DNA of 64,000 nt from assembly GCF_902459485.1 (NCBI RefSeq), contig NZ_LR699119.1, positions 1,550,001-1,614,000 on the forward strand, written 5' to 3'. The stretch comes from Aquicella siphonis (GTDB lineage Bacteria > Pseudomonadota > Gammaproteobacteria > DSM-16500). The position numbers and the translations under genes are program-made. Positions 29,125-41,900 of this stretch are shown in pieces. The notes beneath the pieces were generated by a model. The model was given only the letters and a program-made list of their open reading frames with translations, made no database searches and was not told the origin of the DNA. Within the stretch, counting starts at the first letter, position 1; every line of letters begins with the position of its first letter.

Positions 29125-32100
29125 TTATTTGCTGCCGGATGATTTCACAGACGTCCACGTGGGGTTGTTCCATGGCCCTGTCACCGAATAATAATTCGTG
29201 GTGGCGCTGGATACCTGTGAGCCGATCACGGTATTCACCGCGAGCGCGCCCAGGCCTATCAGAGGATTTCCCGTAAGCAGTGTCGCCGCGACCGGGATAC
29301 TGGATGTCACATGCGCGGTAACGCTTAGGATGAAATTATAATCCTTGTTCTTCAGCCCGATACGGCCGTTGATGCCGACACGCGCGACCGGCCCTTCGAA
29401 GCGCAGGTTTTTTGTATAGATATCTCCATTCTGCACGTTAAAATCTCCGCGCACTGAATCAAAGCTGTATCCCTTCTGAAAAACATCGCTGAAATCCAGT
29501 GCGAGCCGTCTCGGAATCGTCTGCAAACTGAAAATGCTCAACATACGCCCCAAATCCATTTTGGCGCTATTTTCCTGTCCGACATCCACAATCCTCCCCG
29601 GGCCAAGCACCAGTGACGCGCGCCCGTTCATGCTGGATAATGACGGTGCATAGGGAGCATCATTCCACGTCAGATCAAAATTCAGACTGCCGTTGCTGGA
29701 GATGAAATTCGTGACATCCATGCCGAAACTGCTGAGGAGTTCACTGACACGCGCGGAGGTGGCACCGCCTTGCAAATGGGTGACATATCTCTTGTCGCCT
29801 TGTGTCCAGTTCCCGTTCGCGTGCAGATCAATACGCGGCGAGACAATACGCAGCGTTTGGATATTCAAGCCTTTGGCGCCGGGCACCGCCTTAAACGTCA
29901 CCTGGCCAAGCGGCATATCATTATATCTCAAGTCATTCACCGCCAATGAAATGCCCGGAACCGTTTTCAGGTCCATCAGCATTTCAGAAACGCCCGCACC
30001 CGTTGCAGCATGCAGATCAACTTTCTGCAGCTGAGCGGATATGACACCTTTTCTATCAAAATTCGCAGGCACTTTGATCTGTCCCTTGATTTCGGGACTG
30101 TCAAGAACCACATCCCAACCGTTTTGTGAAGGCGAGGCTTGCAGCCTGAGACTGGTTAGGGTCTGTCCGCCCAGGGTCAGCTGATCCGCCAGAATATCAA
30201 TTGCCTTCAGGGAGACTCCTGACATGGGCTTGCCCGAATATTGATTCATGTAAGTCTTGATCCTGCCCCAATCCAGCTGCTTGAATTGTCCGGTAATATA
30301 AATTCCCGCCGTCTGCGGCCAATCCGCGGCTCCGCTGCCAAAGCGCAAATTCGCACCGACGAGACTGAATTGATCCTGCTTGCGCGCCAATATCACCGCC
30401 GCGTTCAGCTTATCTCCGTAACCGGCTTTCACGCGCATGGGTTGATCATTTTGAATGATAATATCCGCTGAAAAATCACGTTCTTCCTGGGCTTTCTTCC
30501 CGTATGGCTCCACCAGGTTCACGCTTACGCCGGAGAGATTCGAGCGCAAATGAATTTCCAGGGGCTCTGTCAGCGACAGATCCACCGCTCCTTTGACCAC
30601 CGCTGATCCGCGCACCACCTTAGAAAAGGGAAGTTTCAACCACTTTTCCAAATCGGAAACATCAAGCTTGTTGACAAAGGAAGCCTCAATCACTGAAATG
30701 GTTTTGGTTTTTTGCCTGGTCGTTAGATCAAACTGAAAAGGCTTGTTAAATAAAATGGCGCTCAGACCTTTTGCTTCAGTAGTGTCTTCGGTAAACCGGA
30801 CTTGCCCGCTTAAACCCTCGAGTTTCAGGTTCCACGGCACCAGGTCCATGATTCCCCGACTGATCGCGAGATCCCCCTGGACCGCCGTCTTATCCGGATC
30901 CTTGAGAGGCACGCTCAAGCCCAGCTTTAATTCAATCGGTCCGCGCAGTTCCACATCCGCGAACATCTTGCCCAGTTTTTTCTCCAGAGGGCTCGCGTGA
31001 ATATACCGCAGCCCCTGCGAAAAATCCGTCTGAATCAATCCGGTTTTGACTTGCAGAACCTGAGGCTTCTCATCGCCCACATAAGGAATTTCTCCATGCA
31101 CATTTTCAACTTCTATGCCCAGCGTTTCCGCGCGCTCGACATCAATCTTGATCTGACGGCCGATGAACCTCACCATGCCCTTGATATGACGCAGCAGCGG
31201 CCAATCGGGCGCAAAGCGAAAATCTACGTTATTCACCGCGCCGGAAATACTGAATTCGCCCTGTTGATTATCAAACGGAAAGTCCGACAATTTTCCGCGT
31301 AATACAGCCTGGCCTGATGTCACTTCACCAGACAGAAAAGCATTGCGCATCCACTCATTTAAATCGCGATCAAATACTCGCATGGGCAAATAGCGGGTGA
31401 TATTTGCCGCTTTTTGCATGGTAAAGTTTGCGCGCACATCAGCGGCTGGCGCCATATCGGACGAGAGTGACAAGCTGCCGCTGACATTCGCCGCGATATC
31501 ATCATTCAATATCTGCAGCGAGGAGATATTCAGCGACCAGAGATTATCCGGGGCATGCGTGAGCTGCATTTCACCTGACAATTGATCTATATAAATATCA
31601 TTCGCAAAAAGCGATTGATATTGCAGCACCGACCGCGTACTGTTCAAACTCAGTTTGCCCAGCGAACCATCCCATTGCATGCTGCCGGTAAGATTGGTCA
31701 TGCCGGGATAATCTTGCCAGGGTGCAAATCCCAAGCCCACGAAATTGGAACGGAGAGTGATATGGCTCATGTCGTTCAAGGGGCCGGAAAATGTCATCGC
31801 GGTATTTTGCAGGCTGCCGGTCATTTTCAAATTGGACAGCATTTTTTTCGTAGCTTCTGGCAGAATAGCTGGCGATGAATTCAGAAAAGACCGCACATCA
31901 GCCAAATCAACATAACCCAGTTCAGCAGTTGACGGGATTAGCGCACCCGAAGCATCAGGAGCCAGCGCGACATAAAAACTGGTCGCCGGCCAGAAATGCC
32001 CCGGCAAATCCACTAATATGTCATTTCCCGCGAAGACCTGGCCATTGCCTTGCCGCTTCCATCCCACGTTTCCACTCAGGCGATTGATCTTGTGTGTGGA

Positions 32101-32985
32101 ATTATCAGATTTCGCGAATAATCCCAGTCCAAAAGACTGAAAGGTACTCTGTATGCTTTGAAGCGTGCCCTGGTCCCAGGATGCCCACACTTTGGCACTG
32201 ACAATCCCATCGTTGATCTGCCAGTCCTTCCAGGTGTAATCCTTGACCCATTGAGGAAGCGACAACCCGGACACATAAACATAGGCACGCGCGTTTGCCT
32301 GGTCCAGCGCCGCCGGCTTTCCTGTCCATTCAATCGCGCCGTTCACTTCGGTAGGCAGGTCCTGGTGCAATACCGCCCGACCCTGTATCTGGTGAAGGTC
32401 ATCCACATTTTCAACATTCAAGTCATAAAGCGTGACAAATCTCTTCTGGCCGTTTTTACCATTAAAATGCAAATCAATATCGCGGAGAATCATATGGGGT
32501 TCTTGAGAAAGCCAGGCAAACGCCTCCTTCAGTCCAGTCTTGCTGTTATCATCCTGCTGGCTGAACTTGAGACCGGAAAATTCCTGTACGGTCAACTCGC
32601 CATCAGGCGATTCATTGATAGTCAGTTCCGCGCCGGTGACCATGATGCCGCTGGTCTCCAGTTTGCGCTCCCAAAGACTTTTGGGTATGGAAAAAAGTAT
32701 GCTGATGCGCTTGACCTGCAACAGGGGTTTTTGTGTTTCCTTGTCAAGCAGCGTGACTTTATTCAACCTGATCACTGGTTGATAGTGGTACCAGGAAACT
32801 CTCACATTCTTGATGGTCACCGGCGTCTGCATCAGTTTGCTCGCCAGCGCTTCGAAATCAGCACGGTGCTCATCCAGAATCGGCGTCAAAAAGCGGACTA
32901 GACAGACAAAAACCGCGGCAATAATGATCAATCCCGCAATGACATAGCCCGTCTTTTTCAACAATGACTTTATCCACGCTTTCAC
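29125..32985 (-). CDS. yhdP: YhdP-family AsmA-like phospholipid transport protein
   Basis: YhdP is a very long inner-membrane-anchored, periplasm-spanning protein implicated in phospholipid movement to the outer membrane. From the GTG at 32985, preceded by GAGGA, it has 1286 residues. An ATG farther upstream (33051) would overlap mreD and has no support. An N-terminal membrane helix (about residues 12-32) is followed by more than 1200 residues of beta-rich AsmA/DUF3971 repeats. The C-terminal part includes ARVSELLSSFGM and GLKNKDYNFILSVTAHV. It follows mreD by 22 bases. Confidence 0.9.
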   Translation of the reverse strand: MKAWIKSLLKKTGYVIAGLIIIAAVFVCLVRFLTPILDEHRADFEALASKLMQTPVTIKNVRVSWYHYQPVIRLNKVTLLDKETQKPLLQVKRISILFSIPKSLWERKLETSGIMVTGAELTINESPDGELTVQEFSGLKFSQQDDNSKTGLKEAFAWLSQEPHMILRDIDLHFNGKNGQKRFVTLYDLNVENVDDLHQIQGRAVLHQDLPTEVNGAIEWTGKPAALDQANARAYVYVSGLSLPQWVKDYTWKDWQINDGIVSAKVWASWDQGTLQSIQSTFQSFGLGLFAKSDNSTHKINRLSGNVGWKRQGNGQVFAGNDILVDLPGHFWPATSFYVALAPDASGALIPSTAELGYVDLADVRSFLNSSPAILPEATKKMLSNLKMTGSLQNTAMTFSGPLNDMSHITLRSNFVGLGFAPWQDYPGMTNLTGSMQWDGSLGKLSLNSTRSVLQYQSLFANDIYIDQLSGEMQLTHAPDNLWSLNISSLQILNDDIAANVSGSLSLSSDMAPAADVRANFTMQKAANITRYLPMRVFDRDLNEWMRNAFLSGEVTSGQAVLRGKLSDFPFDNQQGEFSISGAVNNVDFRFAPDWPLLRHIKGMVRFIGRQIKIDVERAETLGIEVENVHGEIPYVGDEKPQVLQVKTGLIQTDFSQGLRYIHASPLEKKLGKMFADVELRGPIELKLGLSVPLKDPDKTAVQGDLAISRGIMDLVPWNLKLEGLSGQVRFTEDTTEAKGLSAILFNKPFQFDLTTRQKTKTISVIEASFVNKLDVSDLEKWLKLPFSKVVRGSAVVKGAVDLSLTEPLEIHLRSNLSGVSVNLVEPYGKKAQEERDFSADIIIQNDQPMRVKAGYGDKLNAAVILARKQDQFSLVGANLRFGSGAADWPQTAGIYITGQFKQLDWGRIKTYMNQYSGKPMSGVSLKAIDILADQLTLGGQTLTSLRLQASPSQNGWDVVLDSPEIKGQIKVPANFDRKGVISAQLQKVDLHAATGAGVSEMLMDLKTVPGISLAVNDLRYNDMPLGQVTFKAVPGAKGLNIQTLRIVSPRIDLHANGNWTQGDKRYVTHLQGGATSARVSELLSSFGMDVTNFISSNGSLNFDLTWNDAPYAPSLSSMNGRASLVLGPGRIVDVGQENSAKMDLGRMLSIFSLQTIPRRLALDFSDVFQKGYSFDSVRGDFNVQNGDIYTKNLRFEGPVARVGINGRIGLKNKDYNFILSVTAHVTSSIPVAATLLTGNPLIGLGALAVNTVIGSQVSSATTNYYSVTGPWNNPTWTSVKSSGSK

Positions 32986-33007
32986 AGCGGTCCTCACGAG
33001 GTGTGAA

Positions 33008-33481
33008 TCATGCAAGTTTAAACCATCTGCGGCAATCGCGCATGACCACAAACAGCCAAGGCCAGAGCAGCATACTAGTCACAGCGGACAGCCAGTATAA
33101 ATGACTGCCGGGCAATTGCCCGATGAAACCCTGTATGCAGTATAGAATAAACAGATAGATCAAGACAAAGACAAGGATGCTGATGCCTTGCTGAAGCATG
33201 GGATACATGCGCAAGCGTATATGCATCTTGGAAACAAAATAGATCACGATGGTGAAAGCCAGCGCGTGTTCACCCAGCAAGGTGCCATTCATCAAATCCA
33301 CGACCAGCCCCGTGAACCAGGCAATGCCCACACTGACCTGGTAAGGTGTCATCATGGCCCAGTAAATCAGCACCATTAGCACCCATGCCGGGCGCAGCCA
33401 TACCGTCCAGTCCGGCATAGGCAGCAACGCCAGAATGAGCGCGATCACCAATGTGGTCAAAATGGCAAAAAAACTATGCAT
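33008..33481 (-). CDS. mreD: Rod shape-determining protein MreD
   Basis: This 157-residue inner-membrane protein has about five hydrophobic segments and family motifs such as RPAWVLMVLIYWAM and GLVVDLMNGTLLGEHAL. It is a subunit of the elongation complex. It overlaps the end of mreC by 8 bases, which indicates translational coupling. Confidence 0.93.
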   Translation of the reverse strand: MHSFFAILTTLVIALILALLPMPDWTVWLRPAWVLMVLIYWAMMTPYQVSVGIAWFTGLVVDLMNGTLLGEHALAFTIVIYFVSKMHIRLRMYPMLQQGISILVFVLIYLFILYCIQGFIGQLPGSHLYWLSAVTSMLLWPWLFVVMRDCRRWFKLA

Positions 33482-34301
33482 TTCGCTGGTTCCAAATTAA
33501 TAATACTTGCCTGCTGCTATTAAGGTGCGCGCTGGGTTGAATATAGACTTCTGCGAATTGGCGCGCCGGATCTTTATTGACAGAAATGACTTTCCCTACC
33601 GGATAACCCTCGGGATAACGATCGCCCAGCCCTGATGACAGAAAAATATCATTCACTTTAATATCTGCGGTATTCGGAACGTACATCAGCTTCAGCTTGC
33701 CTGAATAACTGTCACCTACTGCAACTGCCCGCATTCCTGTGCGCACATTTTGAACAGCCACACCGCTGCGCGGGTCATTAACCAGCAAAACCCTGCTGGT
33801 AATAGGCCCGGCCTGGATCACTTGCCCCATGATGCCTGTCGCATCGAGTACCGGCTGGCCCACGTACACGCCATCACGTGTTCCTTTATTGAGCACCACC
33901 TGATTGACAAAAGGTTCAAAATCTACCGCCAGCAGTTCGGCAATCAGTGTCTTGCCCTTTACTTGCTTGGAGGATTGAAACAAGGCCTTCAAATAGTTAT
34001 TTTCAGATTCCACCGCGATGAGGCGCTGCAATTGGGAACGCAGCAGTAATTGCTCCGCCTTCAGGCTAAGGTTTTCGTTGACCAGATCATCATGTGTGCT
34101 GATAACGCTTTTGACCGTATCAATAAAATTCGTCGGCCAGCTTACTATGTATTGCAAAGGCGCAAGCGGCAATGATAAAGCTGCCCGGATAGATGCGAAG
34201 GCTTCCAGCCGCTTATCCATCACCATCAGGGCGACAGACAGGAATACCAGAAGAATGGCACGTAACCCAGGCTGTGATTCGCGATGAAATATGGAGCGGA
34301 T
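33474..34301 (-). CDS. mreC: Rod shape-determining protein MreC with apparent ATC start
   Basis: MreC links the MreB filament to PBP2 through an N-terminal membrane helix. The periplasmic core is clear: the coiled coil at NENLSLKAEQLLLRSQLQ, VLNKGTRDGVYVGQPV and VNDPRSGVAVQN. The first ATG in frame (34226) would remove the whole membrane anchor. Upstream the frame stays open and encodes IRSIFHRESQPGLRAILLVFLSVAL, the normal MreC start. It contains no ATG, GTG or TTG down to an in-frame TGA at the end of mreB. GAGAGGG lies 7 bases before ATC at 34301, so ATC is the best start. This gives 275 residues. Confidence 0.8.
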   Translation of the reverse strand: MRSIFHRESQPGLRAILLVFLSVALMVMDKRLEAFASIRAALSLPLAPLQYIVSWPTNFIDTVKSVISTHDDLVNENLSLKAEQLLLRSQLQRLIAVESENNYLKALFQSSKQVKGKTLIAELLAVDFEPFVNQVVLNKGTRDGVYVGQPVLDATGIMGQVIQAGPITSRVLLVNDPRSGVAVQNVRTGMRAVAVGDSYSGKLKLMYVPNTADIKVNDIFLSSGLGDRYPEGYPVGKVISVNKDPARQFAEVYIQPSAHLNSSRQVLLIWNQRNA

Positions 34302-34314
34302 AGTTCTGCCCTCT

Positions 34315-35415
<1,101 letters not shown>

Positions 35416-35535
35416 TCAATTTGAATCTAAGAAGCCATGCAAAAGTAACTCTCTTCTTCGCCATCCGGAAAAAATCCGCATCCTGCCCGCCATTATTTGT
35501 CTATCCCTACGGTTCTATTCCTACCGGACATGCAT

Positions 35536-35541
35536 TATAAT
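35536..35541 (+). promoter_or_regulatory. Consensus -10 box upstream of gatC
   Basis: A perfect TATAAT stands 45 bases before gatC in the 228-base divergent region between mreB and gatC. The -35 position (TTCTAT, 17 bases upstream) is only a half match, so the upstream box is uncertain. Confidence 0.45.
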
Positions 35542-35586
35542 GCGTGTCCCTTCGATAGACAGGTTACTGAATGAGGAGCTTCGCCC

Positions 35587-35880
35587 ATGTCTCTTACTCC
35601 GGAAGAGGTGAAAAAAATTGCTCATCTCGCACGCTTGAATTTATCTGACAACGATATTGATCTCTACACGCCCCAGTTATCTTCAATCCTGCACTTTATT
35701 GAACAACTCAACCAAGCAGACACGTCCCGCGTCGACCCGCTCGCGCACCCTCTGGACCTGTCCCAGCGTCTGCGGCCCGATGCCGTCACAGAAATCAACT
35801 TGCGCGACAAATATCAGCGTATCGCGCCACAAGTCGAAGCCGGACTTTATCTCGTACCAAAAGTTATCGAAGAGGCATGA
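35587..35880 (+). CDS. gatC: Asp/Glu-tRNA amidotransferase subunit C
   Basis: The 97-residue protein is a typical Gat[20 protein letters not shown] at the N-terminus and [21 protein letters not shown] in the middle, ending in [10 protein letters not shown]. It stabilises the GatA-GatB complex that converts Asp-tRNA(Asn) or Glu-tRNA(Gln) to the amide forms. The presence of gatCAB implies that at least one of these tRNAs is charged indirectly. Confidence 0.96.
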   Translation: MSLTPEEVKKIAHLARLNLSDNDIDLYTPQLSSILHFIEQLNQADTSRVDPLAHPLDLSQRLRPDAVTEINLRDKYQRIAPQVEAGLYLVPKVIEEA

Positions 35881-35885
35881 CCCTA

Positions 35886-37337
35886 ATGCATCATAAGACC
35901 ATTACTGAACTCTCCCGCGAACTGGATGCAAAAAAAATCTCCAGCGTAGAATTAACACAACTTTTCATGGATAGAATTCACCGCCTGGACAAGCAGCTAA
36001 ACAGCTTTGTCACCATTACTGAAGAACATGCCCTGCAGGCCGCCAGGAAGGCTGACGATTTGCGTGCGCAAGGCAAAGCGGGCCCTCTCACCGGCATACC
36101 CATCGCTCATAAAGATATATTTTGCACGGACGGCATCAAAACCAGCTGCGGCTCCAAAATGCTGGATAATTTCATTTCTCCCTATGACGCTACCGTCGTG
36201 AGGAACCTGAAAAATGCTGGAACAGTCATGCTGGGAAAGACCAATATGGATGAATTCGCCATGGGATCTTCCAATGAAACCAGTTATTACGGTCCGGTCA
36301 GGAATCCCTGGAACCTGGACTATGTTCCCGGCGGATCTTCGGGCGGTTCATCCGCCGCTGTCGCGGCAGGCCTCGCGCCGGGCGCGACCGGCACGGACAC
36401 CGGCGGATCCATACGCCAGCCTGCCGCGTTATGCGGCATCACCGGCATCAAACCCACCTACGGCCGGGTTTCACGCTACGGCATGATTGCGTTCGCTTCC
36501 AGCCTTGACCAGGGCGGCCCGCTTGCGAAAACGGTTGAAGATTGCGCACACCTGCTTAATGCCATGTCCGGTTTTGATGAGCGCGATTCAACCAGTGTCG
36601 ACCAGCCGGTTCCCGATTACACAGCATCGCTCAATGATTCCATTAAAGGCGTACGCATAGGCTTGCCAAAAGAATATTTTAGCGCAGGGCTAAGCCAGGA
36701 TGTTGCCGCTGTCATCCAGGAAGCCATACGCGAGTATGAAAAACTGGGCGCGGTCATAGAAGAAATCAGTTTGCCCAATACAGCGCTGTCTGTCGCCGCT
36801 TATTATGTCATCGCCCCCGCAGAATGCTCATCCAATCTCGCGCGCTACGATGGCGTACGTTACGGTTATCGCTGCGAGAATCCCGCCGATCTGCAGGATT
36901 TGTACAAACGTTCACGCAGCGAGGGATTCGGCAGCGAAGTCAAGCGCCGCATCATGATCGGCACTTATGTGCTTTCTGCGGGTTATTACGATGCGTATTA
37001 TCTGAAGGCGCAAAAAGTCCGCCGTCTGATTCGCGATGACTTTGTACAAGCATTCAAAAAAGTGGATGTGATTCTTTCACCCACCGCGCCCACACCGGCA
37101 TTCAGACTAGGCGAAAAAACCAGTGATCCCATCAGCATGTATCTTTCGGATATCTACACCATCGCCATCAATCTCGCCGGCCTGCCCGGCATTTCCGTCC
37201 CTGCCGGTTTCGTCAACCGGCTGCCAATAGGCATGCAGTTAATCGGCAACCTGTTTGGCGAAGCCAGACTGCTCAACATTGCACATCAATATCAAAAAGC
37301 CACCGACTGGCACAAACGAATTCCGGAGGGTTTTTAA
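35886..37337 (+). CDS. gatA: Asp/Glu-tRNA amidotransferase subunit A
   Basis: GatA supplies ammonia by hydrolysing glutamine. The catalytic Lys (IPIAHKDIF) and the cis-Ser/Ser loop [14 protein letters not shown]...[11 protein letters not shown] are visible, as is [13 protein letters not shown]. The ATG at 35886 has GAGG 10 bases upstream. An ATG at 35877, overlapping the gatC stop, is too close to that site. The product has 483 residues from the chosen start. gatB follows with no gap. Confidence 0.97.
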   Translation: MHHKTITELSRELDAKKISSVELTQLFMDRIHRLDKQLNSFVTITEEHALQAARKADDLRAQGKAGPLTGIPIAHKDIFCTDGIKTSCGSKMLDNFISPYDATVVRNLKNAGTVMLGKTNMDEFAMGSSNETSYYGPVRNPWNLDYVPGGSSGGSSAAVAAGLAPGATGTDTGGSIRQPAALCGITGIKPTYGRVSRYGMIAFASSLDQGGPLAKTVEDCAHLLNAMSGFDERDSTSVDQPVPDYTASLNDSIKGVRIGLPKEYFSAGLSQDVAAVIQEAIREYEKLGAVIEEISLPNTALSVAAYYVIAPAECSSNLARYDGVRYGYRCENPADLQDLYKRSRSEGFGSEVKRRIMIGTYVLSAGYYDAYYLKAQKVRRLIRDDFVQAFKKVDVILSPTAPTPAFRLGEKTSDPISMYLSDIYTIAINLAGLPGISVPAGFVNRLPIGMQLIGNLFGEARLLNIAHQYQKATDWHKRIPEGF

Positions 37338-38774
37338 ATGGAGTGGGAAATAGTCATAGGCCTAGAAATTCATGCCCAACTGGCCACCAAAAGTAAAATC
37401 TTTTCTGCCGCCGCCACCCAGTTTGGCGCCGAACCTAACTCACAGGCCTGCGCCATTGACCTGGGGCTGCCGGGTGTACTACCCGTCCTGAACAAGGAAG
37501 CGGTACAAATGGCCATTAAATTCGGCTTGGGCGCCAATGCGGAAATTGCCCGCAAATCTGTTTTCGCGCGCAAAAATTATTTTTATCCCGACCTGCCCAA
37601 GGGCTACCAGATCAGCCAGTATGAATTACCCGTGGTGGGCAAAGGACATGTCGATATTCTGTTGGAAGACGGCACCAGCAAGCGTATCCAGATTACCCGC
37701 GCGCATCTTGAAGAAGACGCAGGCAAATCGCTGCATGAAGATTTTCACGGTTTGAGCGGCATAGACCTGAACCGCGCGGGCACTCCGCTGCTGGAAATTG
37801 TCTCCGAGCCGGATATGCGTTCCGCCAAGGAAGCTGTCGCATATCTCAAGACCATACACTCGCTGGTCCGCTACCTGGAAATTTGCGACGGCAACATGCA
37901 GGAAGGTTCGTTCCGCTGTGATGCGAATGTCTCTGTACGTCCAAAAGGCGAATCAAAATTTGGCACCCGCACCGAGCTGAAAAACATCAACTCATTCCGT
38001 TTCGTGGAACGCGCGATCAATTATGAAGTCGAAAGACAGATCAATGTCATCGAAAGCGGCGGCAAGATAGTGCAGGAAACCCGCCTTTATGACCCCAACA
38101 AAAATGAAACGCGCTCCATGCGCAGCAAGGAAGAAGCCAATGATTACCGCTATTTTCCCGACCCGGATCTGCTGCCCCTGGTCATTACAGATGAATTGAT
38201 CGAACAAGTCCGCCGTGAACTGCCGGAGCTGCCTCAGCAAAAGCGCGAACGATTCATCAGTCAGTATGGATTAAGCGCATACGATGCCGGCATTCTGGTC
38301 AGCAGCAAGGACATGGCACAGTTTTATGAAGAAGTCGTCAGGGAATCCGGCAACCAACCCAAACTGGCCGCCAACTGGATCATCAGCGAGCTGCTGGGAT
38401 CACTGAACAAGGCCGGACTGGACATCAGCGAAAGTCCGGTCTCCTCTGCGCAGTTAGGCAAACTGATTTCGCGCATCGCGGATGACACCATCTCGGGCAA
38501 AATCGCGAAGACGATATTTGAAGCCCTCTGGAACAAGGAAGGCGAGGTGGATGTCATCATAGAAAAACGCGGCCTCAAACAAGTCACTGACACAGGCGCG
38601 ATTGAAAAACTGATAGATGAAATTCTCGCCGCCAACCCCCAGCAAGTTGCTGATTACCGCTCCGGCAAGGATAAATTGTTCGGCTTTTTCATAGGTCAGG
38701 CCATGAAAGCGTCCGGCGGCAAACTGAACCCCGCACAATTGAATGAACTGCTGAAAAAGAAGCTGCAGGGGTAA
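37338..38774 (+). CDS. gatB: Asp/Glu-tRNA amidotransferase subunit B
   Basis: GatB binds the mischarged tRNA and transfers the amide. The 478-residue protein has [19 protein letters not shown] at the start, [48 protein letters not shown] and [18 protein letters not shown]. These are followed by the YqeY-like tail domain, which recognises the tRNA elbow. It starts one base after the gatA stop, with GGAGGG inside the end of gatA. Confidence 0.98.
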   Translation: MEWEIVIGLEIHAQLATKSKIFSAAATQFGAEPNSQACAIDLGLPGVLPVLNKEAVQMAIKFGLGANAEIARKSVFARKNYFYPDLPKGYQISQYELPVVGKGHVDILLEDGTSKRIQITRAHLEEDAGKSLHEDFHGLSGIDLNRAGTPLLEIVSEPDMRSAKEAVAYLKTIHSLVRYLEICDGNMQEGSFRCDANVSVRPKGESKFGTRTELKNINSFRFVERAINYEVERQINVIESGGKIVQETRLYDPNKNETRSMRSKEEANDYRYFPDPDLLPLVITDELIEQVRRELPELPQQKRERFISQYGLSAYDAGILVSSKDMAQFYEEVVRESGNQPKLAANWIISELLGSLNKAGLDISESPVSSAQLGKLISRIADDTISGKIAKTIFEALWNKEGEVDVIIEKRGLKQVTDTGAIEKLIDEILAANPQQVADYRSGKDKLFGFFIGQAMKASGGKLNPAQLNELLKKKLQG

Positions 38775-38787
38775 CCGGCTCCAGCCT

Positions 38788-38823
38788 TCAAGCACCCGGT
38801 CTGCGCGCCGGGTGCCGGCTTGA
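38788..38823 (+). terminator. Stable hairpin after gatB
   Basis: Two nested arm pairs, TCAAGC/GCTTGA and ACCCGG/CCGGGT, close a loop of 8 bases, with a four-base bulge on the right side. It starts 14 bases after the gatB stop. There is no T-run, so it may be a mRNA 3'-end stem or a weak terminator. Confidence 0.4.
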
Positions 38824-38952
38824 GAAAGCGCGCGTCTGAAGCCATGCCCTACGCCACGCGGCAACGCCGCAAGCAGCCGCCAGCCATTTAAATTGATGCA
38901 AAATTCACCTATACTTCACCCCAATTCATGCAAATTACATTACAATAACCTC

Positions 38953-41900
38953 ATGACTTCACACCCGGAATTGCGCCTGAAAGGCTTTACCTTTAGCGAG
39001 CTGCTGCGCTCGGAGGGGTTAAACCGCCTTGATGATGAGTTTTTATCGTTTTTGGGAACTCGCAACCCCGCGCTGCAAGAGCAGATGCTTGCATACCGCC
39101 GCGGCACCGGAACGTTCACCACCCTGGAAATCAGTGAATTATTAATCCATTGCGCCCGGATACTGGAGGACTTTCTTGCCGATTTGTTTCAAATCCAGGA
39201 AGCGGCCGCAATCAGCCGGGTCAGGACTACTTCGTTTAATCCTGTTTCCACCTTCAAAAAATATTTTGTTTTACGCCGCGCCAAAAAAGATGCCGGCAAA
39301 GCAGACTCTTTCCCATCCTTTTCTGAACTCCAGGCGTGGCTGACGGCGCAATTAAAAACAGCCCCGCTGCAGACAGACGACCGGGAAATGGCGGTTTCCC
39401 TGCTGGGCACACAATACCTCAATGCTCCCGACACACATGCGGAAGACATAGAAAAGCTTGTCCAGTGGTGCGTACGCGCGCTCACCACGCCGGAAGGGCA
39501 GACTGAAACCGCCGGATGGCCCAGCTTTAATATTCCTGAGCGCATAGATTTCATGAACCTCGTGCACACCCGGCCCGCCGCCCAGGACAAATGGGGACGC
39601 GTTGCTGCGCCCGATTCGGAATTAAGACTGCGTGATGGTTTCAAGCTTACCGATCAGCGCATGAGCGCGCGTGAAGTACAGGATGAAGTTAATTATTGCA
39701 TTTATTGTCATGACCATGACGGTGATTTTTGCTCCAAGGGCTTCCCGGTAAAAAAAGGCGATCCGGCGCAAGGTTTCAAGAAAAACGCGCTGAATGTGAC
39801 ACTGACTGGCTGCCCGCTGGAAGAAAAAATATCTGAAATGCATTTTCTCAAAAAAGAGGGGTATACCCTTGCCGCGCTCGCCATGGTCATGGTTGATAAC
39901 CCCATGTGTCCGGCAACAGGCCACCGAATATGCAATGAATGCATGAAAGCCTGTATTTACCAGAAACAAGACCCTGTCAATATTCCGCAGATTGAAACAC
40001 GGGTCTTGACCGATGTGCTGGATTTGCCATGGGGCGTTGAAATCTATGACTTGCTGACCCGGTGGAACCCTCTGCGACAGCATCAATGGGTCATGAAACC
40101 CTATAACGGTCTCAAGATCATGATCGCAGGAATGGGCCCGGCCGGTTTTACTCTCGCGCATCATTTATTGCTGGAAGGATTTGCAGTCGTCGGGTTTGAC
40201 GGACTCAAGATTGAACCCCTGCCAGAGCGGCTCATTCATCACCCCGTTTATCGATTCGCGGATCTCATGGAATCTTTGGATCAACGCCTGATGGCTGGTT
40301 TCGGCGGAGTCGCGGAATATGGTATCACGGTACGCTGGGATAAAAACTTCCTGAAACTGATTTATCTCAGTCTCATGCGCCGCCCTCATTTTCAAGTGTT
40401 TGGCGGTGTGCGCTTCGGCGGCACCCTCACCATTGAAGATGCGTGGGACCTGGGTTTCGATCATTTTGTCGTCGCCGTGGGTGCCGGCCTGCCCAAAGCC
40501 TTGCCCATACCCGGCAGTCTCGCGCCCGGGATGCGCCAGGCTAATGATTTCCTCATGGCGCTGCAGCTGGGAAACGCAGCAAAATCCAGCAGCCTGACCA
40601 GCTTGCAAATCCGCTTGCCCGCCGTGGTCATTGGCGGCGGCCTGACCGGCGTTGATACGGCGACCGAGCTGCAGGCTTATTACATCAGCCAGGTGGAAAA
40701 AATCCAGATGCGCTATGAGATTCTCGCCGCTGAATACGGCGAAGAATTTATCCATCAACAGATGGATGCCGCTTCCCGTGAAATTCTCGCCGAATACATC
40801 CGTCATGGCGAAGCTGTGCGCAAGGAACGCGAACGCGCCAGGACAAGAGGAGAACAACCCGATTTTATCAAACTTGCGCGCGAATGGGGCGGCGTCACCA
40901 TCGCCTATCGGCGCTCCATGCAGGAATCTCCCGCTTACATCAATAACCACGAAGAATTGCAAAAAGCACTGGAAGAAGGAATTTATTACCTGGAAGGCAT
41001 GGAACCCGCCGCGGTGGACCTGAATGAATACGGGCATGCGGAAACCCTGATATGCCATAAGCGCATACGCAACCAGAATCATGAATGGGTTACCACGACA
41101 GAAGAAATCCGGCTGCCCGCGCGCTCGATTCTGGTCGCGACGGGCACCCAGCCTAATACCGCGTATGAATTTGAACACCGCGGAACTTTTAACCGCCTGA
41201 ATCTGCAATATCAACACTATGAAGATATTGATGACGAGCTTAATGTGGCGCATGGCGTGGAACATTGTAAAGACGCACAGTTCGGGCCTTTCACTTCTTA
41301 TCACAAGCATGACCGGCGCGTGAGCCTGATAGGCGATACCCATCCTGTTTTTCATGGCAGCGTCGTGAAAGCTATCGCCTCCGGATTGCGCACTTATCCC
41401 AAAATAGTCGCCAGCCTGCAGCACAAATTACTTCATCCGGGAAGTGAAGAGGAATATCAGGAATTCGCAGCGCGCATGAATTATCTTTTCAGCGCGCATG
41501 TCAAAAACATTGTACGCAAGACCAGGCATCATATTGAGCTGACCGTTCAGGCGCCTCTCGCCGCGAAACATTTCAAACCAGGCCAATTTTACCGGCTGCA
41601 AAACCTGGAAACGCTGGCACCGCGCATAGACCACACCTTGCTGCAAATGGAACCTCTGGCATTGGTGGCCGCGGAATGCAGCCGCAGTGACGGCTGCCTG
41701 ACGTTTATCGTGGCGGAAACTTCCGCCACTGCGAAATTATGCGCCGCGCTCAAACCCGGCGAACCAGTCTCCCTCATGGGACCTACCGGCGTGCGCACCA
41801 AAATCCCTTCAGAACACGAGACCGTGCTGATTATAGGCAACGCTTCCAGTTATGCTTTTGTGCGCAGTTATGGCGCCGAAATGCGCGCCGCAGGCAATCA

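Noticed and set aside
32158-32901. 247-codon plus-strand frame opposite yhdP
   Set aside because: Antisense to a well-supported gene with no ribosome site or family.
34226-34228. ATG at 34226 as the start of mreC
   Set aside because: It removes the conserved membrane anchor still encoded upstream and has no ribosome site of its own.
40165-41424. 419-codon open frame on the minus strand inside the large oxidoreductase
   Set aside because: It lies fully opposite a gene with clear FAD and NAD motifs, and its product is low in recognisable structure. Long antisense frames are common opposite GC-rich third positions.
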